Below are positions 1-10,190 of a stretch of 64,000 nucleotides of DNA, in pieces; within the stretch, counting starts at the first letter, position 1; every line of letters starts with the position of its first letter. Source of the stretch: Haliotis asinina (lineage: Eukaryota; Mollusca; Gastropoda; Lepetellida; Haliotidae); NCBI RefSeq assembly GCF_037392515.1, contig NC_090280.1:20770618-20834617 (forward strand). Reading direction: 5' to 3'. The notes below the pieces were generated by a model. It made no database searches. It was given only the letters and a program-made list of their open reading frames with translations, and was not told the DNA's origin. The position numbers and the translations under genes were made by a program.

Positions 1-2248
1 AGGGCATCAACGCACTCCTCAAATCCACATTCTGCTGTAAGGTGGAGGGGAGTGTCGCCCTTTTCATTCTGCACATTCACAACAGCTCCGGCCTCAATGA
101 GCACTTCCACACATGGCCTTGATCCTCGCCATGCTGCTCTGTGTAGGGGTGTTTCGGACATTTTGTTTGCTACATTCACATCAAAGCCAGATTTGGTCAT
201 CACAGCTTTCCGTCCAGTCTCTCCACTTGACATCTGTCTACAGTTACCCCCAATTTGACAGACTGCACCTGTTCTGTCAATAAGGAACTCTAACAATTCA
301 GGCTTTCCTGCATCAGCCGCAGAATGAAAAGGCGTGTCACCACTAGACGAAACCATGGCCATGTGTGCACCTTTCTGAAATAGGAACTTCACAGTTTCCA
401 TGTCCCCACCTTTACAGGCTGAGTGGAGAGGGCTGTTTCCATCCAGAGACAACATGTTGACTAAAGCGCCTTTTTCAAACAGAATCTGTACGAGAGACAG
501 GTTTCCACTTTGACATGCACTGCACACGACATCCCCAGACACAAGAGCCCCCTTGTCTTGCAGCAACGTTATCAACTCCTCTCTGCCACTTCTGCATGCC
601 AGATACAGCGGAGATTCCCCAAATGCGTCTGTGACATTGACATCTACCTCTCCATCAGTAACAACTGCAGCAGCAGCGGTATGACCGTATTCACACAAGT
701 AATGCAAGACAGTTTTCCCCCAGCGGTCAGACGTAAATAAGTCAGGTCCGGCAGATAGAATCTGCATAACAAAGTCAGTGTCCTTTGTTTCTGCGGCTAT
801 CATTAAGGGTGTTTTTCTGGCAGTTCCATATGCAGTGTTTATGTCTATTGCCATGTGTTTAGTCAAATACGTCAAGACATGTCCAGCAGAATGCTTGCAG
901 ACACCAAACAAAAGTTCACTTATTTGTTCTCGACTTAGAGAAATGTTGCCTTCCTCCATAAAATAGCGAAGCACATTTGAGGACTTGCTGCTGGGAAGTA
1001 TTTCCAGGAAAGAATCCCCTGATATGTGATCGGTGAATGTGATGAGATCATTCAGACATATTGGATGATCCCTTGTCAGAATATCCATGAATGTTTGAAC
1101 AAACTCAACATCTCCACATACTCTGTGAGACAGCACTAACACGAAGTTCCTGTTCATTATCTCAAATGCAAATCTCTTGGCCAAATCAGAAACGTACAGT
1201 CTGGGAATATGTGCTAGCAACCCCGTCTCGCTATCAGTACTGGCTGTTTGGGCAGTTTCAAGACGCAGTCTTTGATGAATGAATGCCAAACTGCAGTTGG
1301 TAATAACAAATCGGGTGTGTTTTCTGCTGAGAATAAAAGCAACACTATCGTAGATGGAAGGGTGGTCGAAAGTGTACATGTCCTCTTCCCTTTTGATATA
1401 CGATCCAAGCAGATCTTCTGCAGCTGTTAAACACTCATAGCCAAGGTCCTCATCAGCATGAAACTCATTTTCAGACACTTTCCCATCACCTTTGATCATC
1501 ATCATGAACACCTTACGCTTTATGCTATCGTTAATCAGTTTGTTCATTGTCTGGTTCAGAAAATCGAGAGGTTTGCTGAAGAATTCCTTCATTGAAATCT
1601 GACTGTCGTTGCTGTATGCTCTGAGAAACATTCTACAAACATGAGGAAATCCGTGTGGGCAGTCGATATAATAGCACTGTTCTACTGTTTCCTTATCAAA
1701 ATGTAAGCCTTGAGCCAGTGCTTTCCAAATTTGTTTCTTCTCTTCCACCTTTCTCTCCGATGATACCTCAATCACGTACTCGCTGCTGGTGATGAATGTA
1801 GCGAGTCTTCCCAAGTCGGGTACAGATGATTGCAGAACATAATCACGCCCAACAAGAATTATTGTCAGCGTCCTACATTGTTGCCCATCCTCATGTTCCT
1901 TGTAGTGCTCCACTGGGTCCAGAATTGGACGCAACAGCGGCCTCCACCTAGACCATTCCAAAATGCTAAATTCCAAGTCTCCCAATATGTCGTCCAGCAT
2001 TAGAAGGGGACTGGAACAGGCCATAGTGACCTCAGAAAACTCTGCTGGGGACTCCACCTGGAAGACTTGTCTCCCTTTGATGTGCTGATCTTTGAGAGCC
2101 ATGTAAGCCATTGTCGACTTTCCTTCTCCAGGGCTTCCCTTTATGGTTATCCAACTGGCACCTTTGTCGAGTCTATCTGTCACCTTCTTGAGATCTTCCG
2201 TTTTCACCATATCTTCTGTCCAAGTCTGAATCCTTGTTTCGGTTCTTT
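1..2248 (-). CDS. Exon 4: STAND (nSTAND3-like) NTPase and ankyrin repeats, partial
   Basis: An uninterrupted minus-strand frame of about 748 codons follows acceptor TTGCAG at 2254-2249. Its first two bases complete the phase-1 codon left by exon 3. It begins with a T-W-T-E-D-M-V-K-T stretch, then Walker A GSPGEGKST, hydrophobic strand plus LDD as Walker B, and T-I-I-L-V-G-R-D as a sensor-like strand. FDHPSIYDSVAF, typical of nSTAND3-type proteins, follows. From about position 850 down to 1 there are roughly eight ankyrin-type repeats (for example GNSPLHSACKGGDMETVKFL and SETPLHRAAWRGSRPCVEVL). No frameshift or stop was found, so the gene looks functional. The family assignment rests on motif recognition, not on a search. 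Confidence 0.9.
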
Positions 2249-5200
2249 CTGCAACATAACGGGAGTTTGGATAATCTAGTAGTTAAAGGTAGACGATCCG
2301 GGTTCAATACCACGCAAGGGTACAACATATGAAGATCATAAAAAAATTGTTAAATGCGGTGTAACACTAAGGTCACTCACTTCTGCAGTATATAGTGGAA
2401 TTATGTTATATGTCTGGGTTCATACACACAAAAGAAACACGCCAATTCGCCTGTCACTCCAAAGACGTGTCCTCTGTTCAGTGTTCAGTGATACGTCTCA
2501 GTGTTACAAAGGTATCAACATCTTAGTTTTCCAGACGTACTGACGTCTGTGTGTTCTAGTGATACGCACGTTTTTGCTCTAGTGGTACCCACGCGATAGT
2601 GTTCCATAGGTACCCAATTTTTAAAGTGTTCCAGAGGTACTCACGTCTTAGTGTTTTAGAGGTACTCGTGCTTGGTGTTCTTGTGGTACTCAGATCTTAG
2701 TGTTCTAGTGGTACTCAGATTGATTATTTTGGTACCCAAGTGCAAGTGTTCCATAGGTACTTAGGCTTTAGTGTTCCAGAGGTACTCACGTCTTAATGTA
2801 CTAGAAGTACTCCCGTCTGAGTGTTCCAGAGGTACTCATGTCTTAGTGTTCTAGAAGTACTCCCGTCTGAGTGTTCCAGCGGTACTCGTGTCTTGGTGTT
2901 CTAGAAGTACTCCCGTGTGAGTGTTCCAGAGGTACTCGTGTCTTGGTTTTCTAGAAGTACTCCCGTCTTAGTGTTCCAGAGGTACTCGTGTCTTGGTGTT
3001 CTAGTGGTACTCAGTTCTTGTTGTTCTTTTGGCATCTACGTGCTAGTGTTCCATAGTTACTCCCGTCTTAGTCTTCTGGAGGCACTCGTGTCTTATAGTT
3101 CCAGAAGTACTCATGTCTTAGTGTTCCAGGGGTACTCCCGTCTTAGTGTTCCAGAGGTACGTCTTAGTGTTCGAGAGGTATTCGTGTCTTAGAGTTCTAG
3201 TGGTACTCAGGTCTTGTTGTTCTTTTGGTACCCAAGTGCAAGTGTTCCAGAGGTACTCACGTCTTTGTGTGCTATATACACTCACGTCTTAGTGTTCTAG
3301 AGGTACTCGTGTCTTATTGTTCCAGAGGTACTCATATGTTTGGGCTCCACAGGTACTCGTGTCTTGCTGTTCTAGTACTCGGGTACGTGTTCTTTTGGTA
3401 CCCAAGTGCTATTGTTTCATAGATACTCACGTGTTGGTTTTCTGGAGGTGCTAGCGTATTAGCGTTCTACAAATTGTCATGTATTATTGTTCCAGAGGTA
3501 CTCACGTCTTAGTTTCTGTACAGCAGTCAGATGTGGTTCCTCTTCCTCCTGGACTTGGGTGGCTTTGCCAATGTTCTGAGATCCTCCAATGTTCAGGTTC
3601 CTGGCTTTAGGTACGGTCACCTGCTGCTCCACCTTGATGAAGTTGTACTGGACTGTCGCTGAAGTGAATGAATGAGTGAGTGAGCTGTTCAGTGTATGAG
3701 TGATTCGATTATTGAATGATTCCTTTCGATAGGGAGTGGATTGTTCAGTAAGTCAGTGGGTCAGTGAGTGGGTAATTCTGTTAGTGAGTGGATTGTTCAG
3801 TAAGTCATTCGGTCAGTGAGTGAGTAATTCTGTTAGTGAGTGGATTGTTCAGTAAGTCATTCGGTCAGTGAGTGAGTAATTCTGTTAGTGAGTGGATTGT
3901 TCAGTAAGTCAGTGGGTCAGTGAGTGGGTAATTCTGATCGTGAGTGGATTGTTCAGTAAGTCAGTGGGTCAGTGAGTGAGTAATTCTTTTAGTGAGTGGA
4001 TTGTTCAGTAAGTCAGTGAGTCAGTGAGTGAGTAATTCTGTTAGTGAGTGGATTGTTCAGTAAGTCAGTCGGTCAGTGAGTGGGTAATTCTGTTAGTGAG
4101 TGGATTGTTCAGTAAGTCAGTCGGTCAGTGAGTGAGTAATTCTGTTAGTGAGTGGATTGTTCAGTAAGTCAGTGGGTCAGTGAGTGAGTAATTCTGATCA
4201 TGAGTGGATTGTTCAGTAAGTGAGCCGCTCAGTAGATAAGTGAGTGAGTGATTCGTGTGGTCAGTGGCTCGTTCAGTGAGTAAGTGCATGATTGAGTCCT
4301 AATCAAGTGTGAATCGTTGAATGAGTGAGTTAGTGGTTCTGTCAATAAGAGGAGTTGGTAGTTCAGTGAGTTAGTGGTTCTGTTTGTGAATGATTAGATG
4401 TTATGATCGGTGGAATAATAGATGAACGGGTGGTTGAGTGATTTTGTGGCTGGTTGTCTTGTTGGTGGTTGAGTTTTTGGCGATTCATTGGTTTGCTTAT
4501 TGAATTGTTGTTAGATAAGTGGATTAGCTGTTTGTATGAGTGACTCAGTGAGTTGATAATCGTTTGGTTGGGCGTTTGAGTGAGTTAATAACGTTTGGAT
4601 GGGCAATTGAGTGAGTTAATAACGTTTGGATGGGCAATTGAGTCAGTTAAGAACGTTTGGATGGGCAGTTGAGTCAGTTAAGAACGTTTGGATGGGCAAT
4701 TGAGTCAGTTAAGAACGTTTGGATAGGCAGTTGAGTCAGTTAAGAACGTTTGGATGGGCAGTTGAGTCAGCTGATGGGGTGTCTGAGTTTGTTGAAGATC
4801 ATTTGGCCATTTATGGCGTGTCAACTTACCAAGACGTCCTTGGTCGGCTTTGTGTGTCGCTATCCCTGAGCCTGGTCCAGGTGTGAGTTCGCCTTGAGTT
4901 GATGGTAGCTGCGACACTGGTGCAGGTGTGAGTTCGCCTTGAGTTGATGGTAGCTCCGACACTGGGGCAGGTGTGAGTTCGCCTTGAGTTGATGGTAGCT
5001 CCGACACTGGTGCAGGTGTGATGAGACCTTGAACTGGTAATAGATAGCAATGACACAATGCAGTTAATACACATTACACAACAAAGTTTGCGACTAGACA
5101 ACAAGTTGACAGAAGTCCACTGATACATCTCAATGACAAACGAATGGTTATATTAGACAATAATAGTCGGGAAATATAACAACAAAGAATCATCTGGACA

Positions 5201-5779
5201 TATAACAGACAACCGCTATGTGATATTTCCAGGTGATTGTTGGAAGGAAGTACAACACGACAGGCGCTCAGTCAAGAATCAACAACCTGAAAATGTAAGA
5301 TTCATGAATTTATAGAAATATTAGAGTTTATCATTAGTTAGAAATCTGACCGTCGATAATCGTCAAATGTATAGAACAGTCAACAATCGCCTAGTTATAA
5401 AACCTAACTAAAATCGTCTGCAGATACTATCACTAATAAAGTTTCAGGAGATTTAACAGTCAATGATCATCTTGAAATCTACAATCGTCTGGAAATATAA
5501 CAGTCAACGGTTATACTCACCTTCATTTACTACTTGATAGGAATGTTGAGTGACAGTTTCACCAGTGATGTTGCCGAAAATAGTTCCGAGATCAGTTAAA
5601 TCAGCGTTGCTGTCCCCTTCTCCTTCATCATCGTCCTCTTCCTCCCCCTCATCTTCTTCCTCCTCACTACAGTAAAGATCTCCTTCCTCGACACTTCCTT
5701 CTTCTCTAAAATCGTAGTCATCGTCTTCCTCATCAGCTGTGACATAGTCATCGTCATCGTCAACGTCTGTGTCTGACAT
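1..5779 (-). CDS. STAND NTPase-ankyrin repeat protein (NLR-like), 3' partial, 4 exons
   Basis: Gene model join of 5779-5521, 5033-4830, 3658-3506 and 2248-1 on the minus strand. All three introns are GT-AG and all are phase 1, so the frame stays open for about 954 residues to the window edge. Order: very acidic N-terminus (1-86), Pro/Thr repeat linker (87-154), short exon with a RHIM-like core N-L-N-I-G-G-S-Q-N-I-G (175-185), P-loop NTPase with Walker A GSPGEGKST (243-251) and Walker B LLMLDD (287-292), helical region containing HPSIYD, then ankyrin repeats to the edge. The layout matches the animal nSTAND3/NLR-like class: a signalling motif, an NTPase switch and a repeat sensor. A role as a cytosolic immune sensor is inferred from that class. 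Splice sites are predicted from sequence only. The 3' end, and so the number of ankyrin repeats, lies outside the window. Confidence 0.72.
2249..3505 (-). repeat. Intron 3 with 25-bp minisatellite (about 2515-3505)
   Basis: About 40 degenerate head-to-tail units of 25 bp fill most of this intron. The plus-strand unit is approximately GGTACTCACGTCTTAGTGTT plus CCAGA. The array runs up to the exon 3 donor, and the last unit contains it. Plus-strand open frames inside it are repeat artefacts. At about 2268-2335, beside the exon 4 acceptor, is a plus-strand fragment resembling the tRNA-like head of SINE family A (CTAGTAGTTAAAG ... CCGGGTTCAATACC). Confidence 0.85.
3506..3658 (-). CDS. Exon 3: short exon with RHIM-like motif
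   Basis: A 153-nt exon (51 codons) between acceptor CACTTCAG and donor AAGAC|GTGAGT, phase 1 at both ends and therefore skippable without a frameshift. The peptide reads ...QYNFIKVEQQVTVPKARN, LNIGGSQNIGKATQVQ, then an E-rich stretch. L-N-I-G-G-S-Q-N-I resembles the RHIM core (I/V)-Q-(I/V)-G-x-x-N, but the Asn is displaced by one position and the core Gln is replaced by Asn. RHIM and HET-s-type motifs form amyloid signalling assemblies upstream of STAND or kinase partners. The position here, directly before the NTPase, fits that role, but the motif call is inference. Confidence 0.65.
3727..4250. repeat. 52-bp minisatellite in intron 2
   Basis: About ten copies of a 52-bp unit lie within intron 2 (3659-4829). 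The unit contains GTGAGTGGATTGTTCAGTAA, GTCAGT(C/G)GGTCAGTGAGTG and AGTAATTCTGTTA. Start-to-start spacing of 52 was checked at 3781 and 3833. Units are nearly identical, suggesting recent expansion or homogenisation. Less regular GAGT-rich sequence continues to about 4545. Confidence 0.9.
4546..4775. repeat. 31-bp minisatellite in intron 2
   Basis: About seven copies of a 31-bp unit containing AACGTTTGGATGGGCA and GAGTCAGTTAAG, spaced 31 bp (for example at 4621 and 4652). The array ends about 55 bp from the exon 2 donor. Confidence 0.88.
4830..5033 (-). CDS. Exon 2: proline/threonine-rich 15-residue repeat linker
   Basis: A 204-nt phase-1 symmetric exon with acceptor TATTACCAG and donor CTTG|GTAAGT. 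It encodes a short lead, then about three copies of GELTPAPVSELPSTQ and a variant ending PGPGSGIATHK. The DNA unit is 45 bp, so copy-number change keeps the frame. It probably forms a flexible linker between the acidic N-terminus and the RHIM-like exon. No known domain is recognised. Confidence 0.72.
5521..5779 (-). CDS. Exon 1: acidic N-terminus with start codon
   Basis: Starts at ATG 5779-5777 (MSDTDVDDDDD...) and ends at donor GAAG|GTGAGT. The 86 codons are dominated by Asp and Glu (for example SEEEEDEGEEEDDDEGEGD) and end in ADLTDLGTIFGNITGETVTQ. There is no signal peptide or membrane segment, so a cytosolic or nuclear protein is expected. The ATG was chosen as the first Met in this frame, and the exon ends in the phase that exon 2 needs. 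Confidence 0.72.
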
Positions 5780-6230
5780 GTCTCGGCAACACCGCGGGTC
5801 CCCCGTTGGCCCAACTAACTAAGGCGTCTCACTTTCTGTTCAGTCCCCACACCAAGAAGCACGGGTCACGACCGTCGTGGGCTCAAATCCCTGATACCTA
5901 CCTGCGACTTGACTGCTCCATAACCGCCCAGGTTTGTTCAAGGTGAAAACTTCAGTAATCAACCAAAGGTGACAGGAGGTACCTTTTACAGAAGGGTGAC
6001 CCTGATCTACGATCAAACCTGGAATACAATATATAAGGATACAACATACAGGTAAGGTATTCCTACACTATGAGGTTTATCGTCTCTCTTTCCGTCTCCA
6101 AATCATGATAATTCCCCTAGAGTATCGATTGTGTGCGATAGCCCTCAATGAGGCAAGTCCAGATTTCCCACCAATTGTCATTCTCCCATTTCACAGGCTG
6201 ATGTAGAATCAGTATTTAATGAATTGTTTT
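5780..6230. other. 5' flank of the STAND gene; possible tRNA-derived repeat
   Basis: No gene is seen. At about 5810-5905 plus-strand sequence with AACTAAGGCGTC and GGGCTCAAATCCC could be the A and B boxes of a tRNA-derived SINE head, but the match is weak. No TATA box could be assigned to the STAND gene. Confidence 0.3.
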
Positions 6231-6392
6231 CATCAAGTTAAGAATTCGTTGTAACATATGCTTACAATATGTTCAAGTGCATAACGCATAATAACATGCA
6301 GCATACTACTGTATGTAGTATACAGGAACCGTTGAATACAACAATTCATGTCGTTTGGAATACAACAGTATGTAACACCGGAAAAACTGACA

Positions 6393-6800
6393 GAATAACA
6401 TACGTCATTACTGAGCATTCGGCAATGTATAACATTTGTCAGTGTAGAACATTCAGCAGTGTATAACATTCATCTGTGTAGAACATTCATCAATGCAGGG
6501 CATCCATCAGTACATTCAGTAATGTATAACATTCATCTGAGTAGAACATTCAGCAATTTATAACATTCATCAATGCAGGGCATTCAGCAATGTATAACAT
6601 TCATCAGTACAGAGCATTCAGCAATGCCTAATATTCATCATTATAGAGCATTCAGCCATTGTAGCATTCTACAGGGTAGAGCATTCAGCAGTGTATAGCA
6701 ATCGTCGGTATAGAACATTCAGCAATTATAGCATTCATCAGTACAGAACATTCAGCCGTATAAACATATGTCAGTACTGAGCATTCATCAATGTATAGCC
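6393..6800. repeat. Degenerate ~17/34-bp tandem repeat
   Basis: Diverged repetition of ACATTCAGCAATGTATA and ACATTCATCAGTGTAGA blocks, about 17 bp each and often paired as 34 bp. Open frames across it on either strand are not credible genes. Confidence 0.75.
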
Positions 6801-7073
6801 TCAACACAATACAATGTAAATCGTTTCATCTGATATCACAAAATGTTTAAACAATAGAAGAGATTATAATAACATACTTATATGTCTGCATTGATGATCC
6901 AGAAGATGATCAAACCGTTAGCGGCGTGCACCGCTGTGTCAAAGGGTCTGAGGTATAGTTTCTACATCCGACACTATCAGCGCTCAGTCCTTCCGCTGCG
7001 CGTACTAAATATATTGCTTATTCAGTGGTATTTTACTTCCTCATTCGACAAAATCTCATACCCGTGAAGATCT

Positions 7074-7182
7074 GGGCCCACTTGCACAAAGCGATCTTAG
7101 CACTACAATGATTGTAACTCCCATTCTCCAGTATAGGCTAAAGATAGTTGTAGCCCTAAGATCGCTTTGTGCAAGTGGGCCC
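7074..7182. mobile_element. 109-bp palindromic MITE
   Basis: Perfect 27-bp inverted arms (7074-7100 and 7156-7182) start GGGCCCACTTGCACAAAGCG and end ATCTTAG, around a 55-bp centre. There is no coding capacity. The arms resemble the ends of the satellite element at 56621-57964, and the GCTTTGTG/CACGAAGC motif recurs at 20850-20942, so these form one foldback/MITE family. Confidence 0.8.
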
Positions 7183-7195
7183 TGGGTTAGAATTA

Positions 7196-7310
7196 AGCTT
7201 TAGAAGCCCATGCTTGAATTAATCTTTAGAAGGTCATGCTTGTCGTGAGAGGCGACATGTCATCCCAGTGACGTAATTCGATGCTCATGTTGTCCATTAC
7301 TGGGATTTTA
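7196..7310 (+). mobile_element. SINE family B fragment
   Basis: Partial match to the middle of family B: ATGCTTGTCGTGAGAGGCGA and CGATGCTCATGTTG. The tail is missing. It directly abuts the inverted-repeat element starting at 7314. Confidence 0.6.
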
Positions 7311-7313
7311 ATC

Positions 7314-8384
7314 TGTTTAGATGTCACTGTATTGTACGTTTGAAAGAACACGCCATAGAACAATAGTGTTCTGTCACAATAATCGTTTATGACACGATAT
7401 ATTTAAATGATTGTGTGACTAAGTTTCCATGGTTACAGCTTCCGTTCGTTACGCCGATATCCCCAGTTGTCTCTCAACATAGATACGATGAGTGAAGCGC
7501 ATTCCTGGTGTCCTCAGCTGTAATATCGCGGGAATATCGCTATAAAGCGGCATAAAACCATACTCATTCACCTCACACAAAAGTATGATTACTTTCTTTT
7601 ATAAATGTTTTCCCAGGTGATATTTTCCATGAAGATGTTGTCATGCAAACTTTAATATCAAACTTCTCCAAAGCACCAGATCACCTCTTGGTGCGAAAAG
7701 TGAAATCAACGGGAAATATTGAAACGTTTTTGATCTATTTACCCAAAATAGGGGCGGGCTTGTAACTAACAAGGGAGATAACTCTGTCCCCCTTTGGTGT
7801 CCCGATGACTATCTTCGGTGCTGATCCTCTGGTTGTCATGGTCAAAAATAGAGTCTCATATATAACCAAGCGCTCTAGATTTCGGCACTTCTGTGACAGA
7901 AATAGAATTGTCTGCCGTTTAGTCGAACTAGAAAGTAATAAAGCATGAAAGGATATCCCGGTCAAACTGGTAAATATAGAACCTTCGTTATTTTTGATCA
8001 GAAAAATACATACTGACAACTAAATAATGTCGCTTTTATTTGCATCACTGAAGTGTGGGTAGTAATAAAGACAGAACAGTGTGTCATGTTGTTTCACAAT
8101 AGAGAGAGTGAGATAAATCCTTTTGCCAAACGTCCTGCTTGAAATATAAGTGGATCACAGTAGTTGATCACGCGCTCGTCTGCGTGGACGTTACCACGGC
8201 TATGGCTGTTGCTACACCGCGATACACCGCGGTACACTGTGATACAATGTCACCCAGGCTGAGGTTGTGATACATGGAAACTAAGTCACTCCACACTATC
8301 ATTTGTATCGTGTTATAAATTAATATTGTGACGTCACTCTATTGTTCTATTCTTTCCAACGTACAGCACGATGACAGCCAAACA
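7314..8384. mobile_element. 1.07-kb element with ~125-bp terminal inverted repeats
   Basis: 7314-7440 and the reverse complement of 8262-8384 align over about 125 bp. Both begin TGTTT(A/G)G(A/C)TGTCA and share TAGAACAATAG, ACACGATA and CTAAGTTTCCATG. The interior holds a family A tail fragment near 7513-7577 and no convincing gene; a 94-codon minus frame at 7735-8019 has no recognisable domain. Probably a non-autonomous DNA transposon or foldback element. Confidence 0.6.
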
Positions 8385-8569
8385 ATTTGCTATTAGCGTG
8401 AACTACTCCATTATCATTATCTACAGGCACTGTCTTCTACGAGTGATTCGCCACCACGTGCAAGTCTAACACTCACATTTTCAAGCGCATATGCCAAGTC
8501 CTGGTTTGTTTCGACAGAGGTTGTATTTGTTTGTTCGTTCGCACCTCGTCAGTGTTCAGTGAACAAGTA

Positions 8570-8705
8570 TGATTTTAGCAATATTCCAGCAATATCACAG
8601 CGGAGGACCCCAGAAATGGGCTTCACTCATTGTACCCACGTGGGAAATCAAACCCGGGACTTCAGCACAGCGAACGCTTTAACCACTAGGCTACCAAATC
8701 CCCGT
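8570..8705 (-). mobile_element. SINE family A
   Basis: Read on the minus strand it has a tRNA-like head (GCCTAGTGGTTAAAGCGTTC, then CCCGGGTTTGATTTCC), the GGGTACAATG/GAAGCCCATTTCTGG body and the GATATTGCTGGAATATTGC tail. The ACTC run is absent. Confidence 0.8.
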
Positions 8706-9224
8706 CAGCGTTGAATTCTTCATATTGAAGAAATACCGTCGTTAAAATACCATAAATCTCGTTGTTTTTTCATGCACAGGTAAAACCTTTTATAAAGCTT
8801 AATAAAGCAGAACAAAGTGTTCTCACACTGGCAACAGGTGTGTCATCGTGGATGATTTGATACATGTTATTAATTAGATCTGTTGACCGTGATTCTGACG
8901 GGTCACATTAATTCATGCTGGTGTGTACATAGCTATTGAAATGTCAGCACAGAGCAGCATGGTCGGGTTGGGGTGCAGTTTTTAAACACTGTTTCCGGGA
9001 TGTATACAATGCGTTTTGAAACTCTCCCGGTAAATTGTACCATCTGTTTTATTACCTATCAGAAATATCATATTGCTCATGAATATTTTTTAACTGTTGC
9101 AGCGTGTCGTTCTGTTGCCATTGCAACCATAATATACGATTAATGCACAGCATATTGGAACGATGTTTGTTGTCACATCCCGAACTCAGCAATTTCCAGT
9201 GGGTCTGTTACCGATTCAGGACCA

Positions 9225-9365
9225 TGTTGACTGACGCCGCTTTTAGCGATGTTCCAGCAATCACGACGGTGAACACCAGAAATGGGCTTCACACATTGTA
9301 CCCAAGTGGGGAATCGAACCAGGGTCTTCGGCGTGACGAGCGAACGCTTTAACCACCCAAACAAG
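9225..9365 (-). mobile_element. SINE family A
   Basis: Minus-strand copy with head (GGTTAAAGCGTTCGCTCGTC, GGTTCGATTCCCC), body and tail (GCTAAAAGCGGCGTCA). It lacks a clear ACTC run. Confidence 0.8.
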
Positions 9366-9477
9366 ACAATTCTCACAGGATATTTAGTATTTTAACATCA
9401 TATTCAGGCTTTTGTTGGTATTACAGCTCAGTAACCGACTTCTGTGCATGGTGATAAACCTAAATATTTGAATGACG

Positions 9478-9700
9478 ACGGGGTAGCCTAGTGGTTAAAG
9501 TGTTCGCTCATTATTGACGGTACGACTCACTACATGGGGACACAATGTATAAAATCTGGTGTCACCCAGTCGTGACAGTACTGGCATGTTGCTCAATGCC
9601 GCATGAGTGAATGAGTGAGTGATTGTTGTTTTACGCCACCTTCAACAATATCACTACGGGGGACACCAGAGATGGGCTTCGCGCAGTATGAAGCTTGTAA
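9478..9700. mobile_element. SINE family A fragments in both orientations
   Basis: A plus-strand head (GGGGTAGCCTAGTGGTTAAA) at 9479-9560 is followed at about 9605-9690 by a minus-strand tail and body (GAGTGAGTGATTGTTG, TTTTACGCCACC, CACCAGAGATGGGCTTC). Confidence 0.65.
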
Positions 9701-9934
9701 TCACTATAAATATTTAACGAATCCCCCCTGTTCAATCGTACACAAAAGAAAACATGAAACATAAGCTCAACCACACATATATATGTACAAGCAAATATGA
9801 GTGAGTGAGTGAGTTGATTTTATTAAATAACAACATATGTTTTTGGTTTGTGGATTCTTGTTTTGCATACTAATTGTATTCATGTGATTTTAAGGGTATA
9901 TTTGTGTGTGTTTTTAGCATTTATTTGTTTGTAT

Positions 9935-10018
9935 ATTTATTAATTGTATGTATGTACGTACGCATGTATGTATCTATGTACGTATGTATGTATGTATGTA
10001 CGTACGTATGTATGTATG

Positions 10019-10050
<32 letters not shown>

Positions 10051-10156
10051 TGTGTGCGTGTTTGTTTCTTTATTTGATTTATTTGTTTATTTATGCGGGT
10101 ATGATCATTCATTCATTCATTTGTAATTTATATAGTTAGTTAGTTAGTTAGTTAGC

Positions 10157-10187
<31 letters not shown>

Positions 10188-10190
10188 GTA
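9935..10190. repeat. GTAT/GTGT/GCGT and TTAG tetranucleotide microsatellites
   Basis: 9935-10055 is an impure GTAT-GTAC-TGTG-CGTG run. 10131-10188 is (TTAG)n with one GCTAG interruption. Several open frames cross these runs on both strands and are artefacts. Confidence 0.92.

Noticed and set aside
2917-3422. Plus-strand frames of 91 and 65 codons
   Set aside because: They lie in the 25-bp minisatellite and intron of the minus-strand gene; the repetitive peptide reflects the repeat.
5596-5814. 72-codon minus-strand frame overlapping exon 1
   Set aside because: Alternative register of the acidic exon; it does not end at a donor in a phase matching exon 2.
7735-8019. 94-codon minus-strand frame
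   Set aside because: No domain, no splice context, inside a repeat-bounded element; could be chance.
9874-10139. Several frames of 60-67 codons rich in Met-Tyr-Val and Arg-Thr-His
   Set aside because: Pure translation of tetranucleotide repeats.
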